A stretch of DNA of 64,000 bases, taken from NCBI RefSeq assembly GCF_002135415.1, contig NZ_NEGJ01000008.1, forward strand, positions 2 to 64,001, in the 5' to 3' direction. The stretch is from Acinetobacter sp. ANC 3832. Lineage in GTDB: Bacteria; Pseudomonadota; Gammaproteobacteria; Pseudomonadales; Moraxellaceae. Position numbers and translations under genes: made by a program. The notes beneath the pieces are model-generated. The model was not told where the DNA came from. It saw nothing but the letters and a program-made list of their open reading frames with translations, and made no database searches. The number at the start of each line of letters is the position of its first letter. Position 1 is the first letter of the stretch. This document shows, in pieces, positions 57,692 through 64,000 of the stretch.

Positions 57692-57784
57692 GATTACTCT
57701 TTTAGTACTCTTAATCTTAACCAGTGATCTTTACAAATAGTCTCTGTAAATCACTTTTACTTCTCATTAAAAAGAAGTCTTATA

Positions 57785-58363
57785 TTAAACAGCGACACCG
57801 TAGCTTGCTGCTAAAGCACCAAGACCACCGCTGAAGCCTTGACCAACGGCTTTAAATTTCCACTCGCCACTATGACGATATAATTCACCAAAGATCATCG
57901 CAACCTCAGTGCTACCATCTTCAGATAAATCAAAACGTGCTAACTCTTCAGCATTTGCATCTTGGTTAATCACTCGGATATATGCTTTATCAACCATACC
58001 GAAGTTTTGACCATTTTGTTGTCCTTCATGAATGGTGACTGCAAAAATAATTTTTGCAACATCAGCAGGAACTTTACCTAAATCTACAGAAATAGTTTCA
58101 TCATCACCATCGCCATCACCTGTACGGTTGTCACCATTGTGAGTTACAGAACCGCATGGTGATACTTTTTGATTGAAGAAAATAAAACCACCATCAACCA
58201 AAACTTTACCATTTTCACCTGTTAAAAATGCAACAGCATCTAAATCAAAAGCTTTACCATCAGTCACACGAGGATTCCATCCTAAACCTAAATCCACCTT
58301 GTTCATGGTTGGTGCAGTTTTAGAAAGGTTGATGTTACCGCCTTTTGATAAATTAATAGCCAT
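57785..58363 (-). CDS. terE: TerE-like TerD-domain protein
   Basis: 192 residues, single TerD domain with [20 protein letters not shown] and [13 protein letters not shown] (77-89). The features [12 protein letters not shown] and [20 protein letters not shown] resemble TerE more than TerD. Binds Ca2+ in characterised relatives. It is 3 bp after the DUF475 gene. Confidence 0.9.
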   Translation of the reverse strand: MAINLSKGGNINLSKTAPTMNKVDLGLGWNPRVTDGKAFDLDAVAFLTGENGKVLVDGGFIFFNQKVSPCGSVTHNGDNRTGDGDGDDETISVDLGKVPADVAKIIFAVTIHEGQQNGQNFGMVDKAYIRVINQDANAEELARFDLSEDGSTEVAMIFGELYRHSGEWKFKAVGQGFSGGLGALAASYGVAV

Positions 58364-58366
58364 GTT

Positions 58367-59470
58367 TTAATTTCCTTTTTCAGTTGTCGATTCAGTTAAT
58401 TCTTGCTTTTTACTATATGAAATAGATGACATTACAGCCCAAACGATGAATGCTACACCAATTAAACCTGTCACTACTTCTGGTACATGAAGCCCTGTTC
58501 CACTCGCCAACATAATGAAGGCCAATGCACCAATGGCATAATGTGCGCCATGTTCTAAATATACATAGGCATCCAATGTACCTTTTTCAACTAGGTACAC
58601 TGTCATTGAGCGTACAAATATTGCGCCAATGGCTAAGCCAAGCATAATAATGACAACATCACTGGTAATTGCAAAAGCACCAATAACACCATCAAAACTA
58701 AAAGATGCATCTAATACTTCTAAATATAAGAAACCACCAATACCACCTTTAACAATAGTTCCTGTGACTGGTGCACCATTAGATTTCTCTGTTTGTTCTT
58801 CATCTTCATCATTCGTGCCACCTTCCAGTAAGTGTCCAATGACTTGCACACCGACATAGACTACGATTCCCCAAATACCTGCCATCGTCACAACTAAACG
58901 TGACGCTTCAGATACAAAGCTTGCCATAACCAATAATGCAACCAATGAAATGAATACTGAGATGGCTTGAATGCTACCTAAATCAGCCAATTTTTTTTCT
59001 AGCCAATGAAACCAATGTTCATCTTTTTCATCATCAAATAAGAAATTGAGGAACACAAGTAACAAGAACATGCCACCAAATGCAGCAATTTCTGCATGAT
59101 GCGCCATTAATTTTTCAGAATAACTTTTAGGATCATTCAATGCCAATTTAGCAACTTCAATCATGCCCATATCGGCGGTAACACCAACGATAAGTAATGG
59201 GAAAATTAATCGCATACCAAATACAGCGATAACAATACCAACAGTTAAAAACAATGTACGCCAAAAATGATTCCAATGCTTTAATACCGAAGCATTGACT
59301 ACTGCATTATCAAAGGATAATGAAATTTCCATAACTGCCAAAATAGCAGTAATGGTCAATGCTTTCAGCATTGTCATTAGACCTGCTTCAGGCCCGTGGC
59401 TAAATCCCCAATATGCTGAAATAGCTAAGCAAATAATAGAAAATATAATTGAAAAACGAAAATGTTTCAT
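58367..59470 (-). CDS. terC: TerC-like DUF475 integral membrane protein
   Basis: 367 residues with about 9 membrane helices. Acidic intramembrane motifs typical of the TerC superfamily: AVMEISLSFDNAVVNASVL and FLYLEVLDASFSFDGVIGAF, plus YVYLEHGAHYAIGALAFIML. The soluble loop KEDE-rich region (about 205-225) is cytosolic. The DUF475 branch fills the TerC place in many ter operons, with metal transport or sensing at the membrane proposed. It lies between terD and terE. Confidence 0.87.
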   Translation of the reverse strand: MKHFRFSIIFSIICLAISAYWGFSHGPEAGLMTMLKALTITAILAVMEISLSFDNAVVNASVLKHWNHFWRTLFLTVGIVIAVFGMRLIFPLLIVGVTADMGMIEVAKLALNDPKSYSEKLMAHHAEIAAFGGMFLLLVFLNFLFDDEKDEHWFHWLEKKLADLGSIQAISVFISLVALLVMASFVSEASRLVVTMAGIWGIVVYVGVQVIGHLLEGGTNDEDEEQTEKSNGAPVTGTIVKGGIGGFLYLEVLDASFSFDGVIGAFAITSDVVIIMLGLAIGAIFVRSMTVYLVEKGTLDAYVYLEHGAHYAIGALAFIMLASGTGLHVPEVVTGLIGVAFIVWAVMSSISYSKKQELTESTTEKGN

Positions 59471-59486
59471 TAAATTAACTCAAGGT

Positions 59487-60062
59487 TTATATGCTAATAC
59501 CATATTGACTACACATGGCTTGTAAACCGCCGTTATATCCCTGACCTACAGCACGGAACTTCCATTCACCGTTATGACGATACAGCTCACCAAAAATCAT
59601 TGCTGTTTCGGTTGAGTAATCTTCATTTAAGTCGAAACGAACAATTTCTACATTACTTTGATCATTCACAACACGAATAAAAGCATTTTGAACTTGACCA
59701 AAATTTTGACCACGGTTTTGACCCTCATGAATCGTTACCGTAATTGCAATTTTTTGTACATCTGCAGGTACTTTACTTAAATCAATTTTAACTGATTCAT
59801 CATCACCATCACCCGCACCCGTACGATTATCGCCCGTATGTTCTACTGAACCTTCTGGTGAACGAGTTTGGTTATAAAAAATAAAGTCTTGCTCACTACG
59901 TACTTTATCATTTGAGCCTAACAAAAATGCTGAAGCATCAAGGTCAAAATCTACGCCATCAGTTGCTCGCGCATCCCAACCTAAACCAATTAACACATGT
60001 GTTAATGATGGATCAGTTTTACTAAGTGATAGATTGCCACCTTTATTTAATGAAATAGCCAT
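59487..60062 (-). CDS. terD: TerD
   Basis: 191 residues. [43 protein letters not shown] and [13 protein letters not shown] (77-89), then [14 protein letters not shown] and [20 protein letters not shown] match TerD closely. Cytosolic Ca2+-binding protein of the Ter stress/tellurite response. 46 bp after terA. Confidence 0.92.
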   Translation of the reverse strand: MAISLNKGGNLSLSKTDPSLTHVLIGLGWDARATDGVDFDLDASAFLLGSNDKVRSEQDFIFYNQTRSPEGSVEHTGDNRTGAGDGDDESVKIDLSKVPADVQKIAITVTIHEGQNRGQNFGQVQNAFIRVVNDQSNVEIVRFDLNEDYSTETAMIFGELYRHNGEWKFRAVGQGYNGGLQAMCSQYGISI

Positions 60063-60108
60063 ATTGCCCTCTTATATGCTCTGGATTATTACTTAGATTT
60101 TATTTTGA

Positions 60109-61287
60109 TTAATCTTTTGAACCTTGTGTCCAACGAAAACCAAATTGGTAATGCTGATCTAAATATTGCTGGTCTTTGAAATAAAGTACTTCTCTATTTG
60201 CTTGAATTGTATCATTCACATTTTTTAATTCTACTATCGCACACGTTGTGAGATGGTTACCTTCTGTTAAACGTACTTCAATTTCAGGTTGATCTGGTAT
60301 TTTTATTGTTACGACACCATCCGTTGCAGCCCATTGCGCTGCTCCTTCATAGATATACGTATAGATCACGATTTTTTCAATCTTATCCCATTGATTTCCG
60401 TTTATATATAAATTTTCACCATTTACAGCCGTACCTGTTCGATCATCACCATCCAAATACATATAAGGTACTTGGTCAAAATGACCGAAACGATTTCCCA
60501 AGGGTTGAATTAAGTCAGTGCGACCATCTTTAAACTTAATCATTGCACCTAAATCTAAATCAATTGATCCTGGACCTTTTAATTTTTGAAAAAATGATTG
60601 AGATTTAGGCTGGTTTTTATTCCAATTTAAATTAACTGCAATTTTCCCAAAACCTGAACCTTTTTTGGTTAAATTGATACTTGAATTCGATTTATCCAAT
60701 TTAATCTTAGACAGATTAATGTTTGATTTTGTAGGTGTAGGTGTAGGTGTAGCTTGATGGCTACTACCTGCAATATCAACTCCAAAGTTTTCAGCTAAGG
60801 GTTGTAAACCACCATTAAAACCTTGATCCACAAAGCGGAATTTCCACTTTTCATTATGTTTATAAATTTCCGCCAAAATAAGGGCTTTTTCAGTTTTAGT
60901 CTGAGTTTCCACACAAGCCGTTGCAATAATTTGCCCTTCAGATAAAAGCTCTAAACGAATTGGAGCAATACCTTTTAATGTATTTGGTTCATTTAGCGTG
61001 ACACAAATTGCGATTTTTTGAATTTGGGCATCAATATTCTGAGTGTTTATTTTTAATTGCGTCAGGTAAGGATCTTTCGTGGTTGATTCTTTCAATACAA
61101 CACTTTGATTTACCGTCTGAGTTTGACCATAGAAAATCATATCTTGATCGCCACGGACTTTTTGTGTGTTTTGCGCAAGTAAATACGCAGTAACATCTAA
61201 CTCAACTTGTGAGGGAAAACTTGTTTTGATTAAAATTTCTAAGGTCTGAGCATTTAATGCAATATTTCCACCAGCGACAAGTTGCAT
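60109..61287 (-). CDS. terA: TerA-like protein with two TerD-type domains
   Basis: 392 residues. The N-terminal TerD-like domain (1-175, FYGQTQTVNQSV, EIYKHNEKWKFRFVDQGFNG) lacks the GDNRTG motif. A Thr-Pro repeat linker (TPTPTPT, about 184-190) follows, then a C-terminal domain with SIDLDLGAMIKFKDGRTDLI and YLDGDDRTGTAVNGEN. First gene of the minus-strand ter operon. Confidence 0.88.
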   Translation of the reverse strand: MQLVAGGNIALNAQTLEILIKTSFPSQVELDVTAYLLAQNTQKVRGDQDMIFYGQTQTVNQSVVLKESTTKDPYLTQLKINTQNIDAQIQKIAICVTLNEPNTLKGIAPIRLELLSEGQIIATACVETQTKTEKALILAEIYKHNEKWKFRFVDQGFNGGLQPLAENFGVDIAGSSHQATPTPTPTKSNINLSKIKLDKSNSSINLTKKGSGFGKIAVNLNWNKNQPKSQSFFQKLKGPGSIDLDLGAMIKFKDGRTDLIQPLGNRFGHFDQVPYMYLDGDDRTGTAVNGENLYINGNQWDKIEKIVIYTYIYEGAAQWAATDGVVTIKIPDQPEIEVRLTEGNHLTTCAIVELKNVNDTIQANREVLYFKDQQYLDQHYQFGFRWTQGSKD

Positions 61288-61357
61288 ATATAACCTCTAA
61301 AAGGAATCACTCTATTTTTTCTAACTTATTCATATTCTGAATAAATTAAATGAAATA

Positions 61358-61375
61358 TGACTCGGAATTGAGTCA
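61358..61375. promoter_or_regulatory. Palindrome in the terA/ATP-grasp divergent promoter
   Basis: TGACTC-GGAATT-GAGTCA, a perfect 18-bp palindrome, lies 71 bp upstream of terA and about 200 bp upstream of the divergent biosynthetic genes. Candidate operator for coordinated control; no regulator gene is visible in the window. Confidence 0.5.
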
Positions 61376-61573
61376 ATTGTATTGTTTTACCATAAAAAAT
61401 ATTACATTTAATAGCATATTTTAATTTATTTTTAAGTTTCATCATGTATAGAAATCTTAAAAAATGATTGCTTCTCTGTTTTAAATAAATTATATAACGG
61501 AGGCATAAATATATTTTTGATCAAAGCACTTACTTAAACGCCATTATTAAAATTTTTTGAGATACAACACATA

Positions 61574-62587
61574 GTGAAACCGCAATATAAAATCTGGATT
61601 GCTGAAAGTTATTCTTGTCAAAAAGATATTCTTCAATTATTAAAAAACTCTCATTTATCAACATCATTAACTGTTTTTTGTTCACATCGCTATGTGCGAC
61701 CTGAACTGGAATTATATGCAGATGTGTTCACTCAACAACCCAAAGTGGATGAAAGTGCACAATGGTTATTAGAACAATGTATATCTAATAAAATTGATTT
61801 ATTATTCTGTGGTAAACATGGTCATTTTATTGAGCAATATCGAGCTGAATTTGAAAAAAATAATATTCAATTAATTACTGGGACATTAAGTGTTGAACAA
61901 CATCAACAGATCAATAACAAATATCAATTCAGTCAAATTTGTGAATCTTTAGATTTACCTTTTATTCCTGCAACTTTAGTCAACTCAGTTGAAAGTTTAC
62001 AGAATGCTATTATTGATGCTCAAAAACAGTTTGAAAATATCTGTGCTAAACCTGTTTATGGTGTTTATGGCTTCGGTTTTGTCAGACTAATCAATGATGT
62101 GTCTTATTTTAAAAATTTTACCTCACCCACTATTTGTAATACGCAACAGTTCCTTGAGGCTTATGCACAACTCGATGTTGCAACAGAATATTTAATCATG
62201 CCTTATTTGAATGGACAAGAATGCTCTGTTGATATTGCGTGTAATGCAGGAAAAATTTTAGCGCAAGTGACTCGTATAAAATATGACTTTTATCAAGAAT
62301 GTTTTTTAGAGCACCCATGTCATACAATTTGCGCAGACTTAGTGCAACATTTCCAATGTGACGGACTGATTAATATTCAGCTTAAGCAAGATCAGAATGG
62401 GAAATGGCATATTTTAGAAATTAATCCACGCCCTGCAGGTGGTTTTGCCTATACCCAACATACAGGTGTAAATTTAGTTGTAGAACTGATTGCAGATAAA
62501 CTGAATTTATCTTTAGACAAAGAAATAGCAATACTTTCTCATGTCAAAGTTTTACCTATAACTCAAAGCATGAAATTGGATTTTTAA
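61574..62587 (+). CDS. ATP-grasp enzyme of the Ter-linked biosynthetic module
   Basis: 337 residues from GTG 61574; no ATG or strong ribosome site is nearby. The pre-ATP-grasp domain (1-115) has IDLLFCGKHGHFIEQY. The ATP-grasp domain follows with NNKYQFSQICESLDLPFIPA, ICAKPVYGVYGFGFVRL, YLIMPYLNGQECSVDIACNA, and the Mg-binding EINPRPAGG (282-290). Proposed to ligate a carboxylate in synthesis of a nucleoside-like metabolite of Ter systems. It overlaps functionally with the PRTase 5 bp downstream. Confidence 0.85.
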   Translation: MKPQYKIWIAESYSCQKDILQLLKNSHLSTSLTVFCSHRYVRPELELYADVFTQQPKVDESAQWLLEQCISNKIDLLFCGKHGHFIEQYRAEFEKNNIQLITGTLSVEQHQQINNKYQFSQICESLDLPFIPATLVNSVESLQNAIIDAQKQFENICAKPVYGVYGFGFVRLINDVSYFKNFTSPTICNTQQFLEAYAQLDVATEYLIMPYLNGQECSVDIACNAGKILAQVTRIKYDFYQECFLEHPCHTICADLVQHFQCDGLINIQLKQDQNGKWHILEINPRPAGGFAYTQHTGVNLVVELIADKLNLSLDKEIAILSHVKVLPITQSMKLDF

Positions 62588-62592
62588 AATTA

Positions 62593-63714
62593 ATGACGCA
62601 TATTGATTTAAGCCGTGGACGACTGAGTGTTCAAGTTAATCAACATCATCCTGATTGGAAATTGGATGATTTACTTGATTTTGCTGAACGTATTAATCCC
62701 AAAAGAGCATTCTTATTTGTTTCAAAAATTTTAGGTAAGCATATTCCTGTTGCACCTTCTGAAATGCAACGCAGTTATATCGATCTTGCACAATTAGTGC
62801 CTAAAGATGTGCCTTATCCAATTACTGTGATTGGTATGGCTGAAACAGCAGTTGGATTAGGTGCTGGTGTCTATCGTGAGTTAAAAAAAGATTTCTCTGA
62901 AGATGCAATATTTTTAACAACGACACGTCATCCTATTTCAACATTACCGACTTTGGGCTTGTTTTTAGAAGAACATAGTCATGCTCAAGATCAATTTATT
63001 TTAAGTAGCCATGATCAAGCTAAGCATGACCATATTATCAATACAAAAACCTTAATTTTAGTAGATGATGAAATTTCAACGGGTAAAACTTTTAAAAATT
63101 TAATTCAAAGTTTAAGAAATTCTGGCTTAGCGCACGTTGAGCGGATTATTTTAGTGACTTTGGTGAATTGGGCTGAACAGCATTTAGAAACACAAAGTTT
63201 AGATATCCCTGTCGACGTTGTTTCTTTATTACATGGTCATTGGCATTGGGAATCCAACCATAAAACGGTTCAAATTAACATGCCAGATGTCAGCTCGACG
63301 CATCAGCAGGCACAAAAAATTATTGCACCAAACGATTGGGGGCGTGAACCTAGCTTCTTAGACTGCTCAGCGTGGTCAAATATTCAAGCAAGTAAACCAA
63401 ATGAAAAAATTTTGGTTCTTGGTTCAGGTGAATTTAGTTGGATTCCTTTTTTAATTGCAGAGAAATTAGAACAACAAAGCGCTGAAGTTTATTTTAGCTC
63501 GACTACACGCTCTCCAATTATGCAGGGTCATGCGATAGAAAGTATTTGTTCCTTTAAAGATAACTATGGCCTGAATATTGATAATTTTGCGTATAACGTT
63601 AAACATCAAGATTTTGATCGTGTACTTTTAGTGATTGAAACCGATAAAGACAGTGTAGATCCAAGCCTTTTTGATCAAATTAAAAATTTAGAAGTGGTCA
63701 GTTATGAATCCTAA
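62593..63714 (+). CDS. Phosphoribosyltransferase-TRSP domain protein
   Basis: 373 residues. The N-terminal type I PRTase domain (about 1-220) has AETAVGLGAGVYREL and the PRPP motif LILVDDEISTGKTFKNLI (about 154-171). The C-terminal TRSP-like domain (about 245-373) has DWGREPSFLDCSAWSN, LVLGSGEFSWIPFLIAEKLE and STTRSPIMQG. Part of the Ter-associated biosynthetic operon predicted to build a ribosylated compound. It ends 11 bases into the next gene. Confidence 0.85.
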   Translation: MTHIDLSRGRLSVQVNQHHPDWKLDDLLDFAERINPKRAFLFVSKILGKHIPVAPSEMQRSYIDLAQLVPKDVPYPITVIGMAETAVGLGAGVYRELKKDFSEDAIFLTTTRHPISTLPTLGLFLEEHSHAQDQFILSSHDQAKHDHIINTKTLILVDDEISTGKTFKNLIQSLRNSGLAHVERIILVTLVNWAEQHLETQSLDIPVDVVSLLHGHWHWESNHKTVQINMPDVSSTHQQAQKIIAPNDWGREPSFLDCSAWSNIQASKPNEKILVLGSGEFSWIPFLIAEKLEQQSAEVYFSSTTRSPIMQGHAIESICSFKDNYGLNIDNFAYNVKHQDFDRVLLVIETDKDSVDPSLFDQIKNLEVVSYES

Positions 63715-64000
63715 ACCATTGGTCTTTGTTGATTTAGATGACACACTTTTTCAAACCAATCGCAAACAGCAACCGACCCCACAACATAAACTAGCAACGA
63801 CGGATAAAAATGGGCAACCTTTATCCTATATGCGTCCGAAACAGCAAATCTTTGTGAATTGGTTATTGGAATCCACGGAAGTTATTCCTGTGACAGCACG
63901 CTCAGTTGAAGGGTTACAACGCGTTCGTCTTCCTTTTCAACATGGTGCAATCTGTTCACATGGCGGAACAATCATTGGTCCAGACCAAAAAATAGATTTA
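63704..64000 (+). CDS. HAD-superfamily phosphatase (partial, C-terminus outside window)
   Basis: About 99 residues are visible: PKPLVFVDLDDTLFQTNRK with the HAD nucleophile motif DLDDT (Asp10, Asp12), then VNWLLESTEVIPVTARSVEG (motif II region) and GAICSHGGTII. The ATG overlaps the PRTase gene by 11 bases, so translation is coupled. Cof-like or sucrose-phosphatase-like class. A dephosphorylation step in the same predicted pathway is likely. Confidence 0.85.
   Translation, partial: MNPKPLVFVDLDDTLFQTNRKQQPTPQHKLATTDKNGQPLSYMRPKQQIFVNWLLESTEVIPVTARSVEGLQRVRLPFQHGAICSHGGTIIGPDQKIDL

Overview
The window reads as a chromosomal segment of an Acinetobacter species. It is AT-rich. At the left edge a pcaU-type IclR regulator is divergent from the first gene of a pca operon, with the PcaU-type triple-repeat operator between them. 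It also carries a DcaP-type porin, a phenylacetate (paa) cluster, and intergenic repeats of the kind common in that genus. No rRNA, tRNA, CRISPR array or intact mobile element was seen.

Layout. 1-1603: start of the pca operon (minus strand) and pcaU. 1604-2360: scar with an IS5-type end and an IS1-type transposase fragment. 2422-9255: a LysR regulator divergent from a minus-strand operon (aldo/keto reductase, secreted dienelactone-hydrolase-like protein, secreted cupin-CMD protein, zinc alcohol dehydrogenase, lipoprotein hydrolase, small secreted peptide). 9303-11150: a DUF2132 gene, then a mosaic of gene remnants. 11205-24618: a complete aerobic phenylacetate pathway, paaABCDEFGHJK-X-Y on the minus strand and paaZ divergent, without paaI. 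24807-31458: a spinster-type MFS transporter, a broken PF10118 gene, a TetR/DHA2 efflux pair with twin operators, a second TetR gene, and an intact PF10118 gene. 31572-38891: a beta-oxidation operon resembling the peroxisomal branched-chain set (SCPx-type thiolase, MFE-2-like enzyme with three SCP2 domains, LCAD/IVD-type acyl-CoA dehydrogenase, aldehyde dehydrogenase). 39131-40049: an orphan terminator, a small membrane protein and a MocR pseudogene.

40408-54816 looks like a cyclohexanecarboxylate regulon. It has a DcaP-type porin, an AliA-type CoA ligase, an AliB-type dehydrogenase, BadI and BadH. It also has glutaryl-CoA dehydrogenase, another acyl-CoA dehydrogenase, a hydratase/3-hydroxyacyl-CoA dehydrogenase/thiolase module and an IclR regulator. 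Together these can take cyclohexanecarboxylate through pimeloyl-CoA and glutaryl-CoA to crotonyl-CoA. A 15-bp near-palindrome (TTYCGTATARYGAAA-like) occurs in front of every transcription unit of this block that starts near the regulator. I propose it is the IclR operator.

54983-64000 is a Ter stress-response island. The minus strand carries terA, terD, a DUF475/TerC-like membrane protein, terE, a vWA-TerF protein, an AIM24 protein and terZ. The plus strand carries a divergent ATP-grasp, PRTase-TRSP and HAD set that runs off the window. This is the predicted biosynthetic module of Ter systems, whose product is unknown.

Overall the window is mostly catabolic: funnels for aromatic, alicyclic and possibly branched-chain acids into acetyl-CoA and succinyl-CoA, plus a metal/stress island. 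The least described parts are the inferred IclR operator set, the triple-SCP2 multifunctional enzyme, and the Ter-linked biosynthetic genes.
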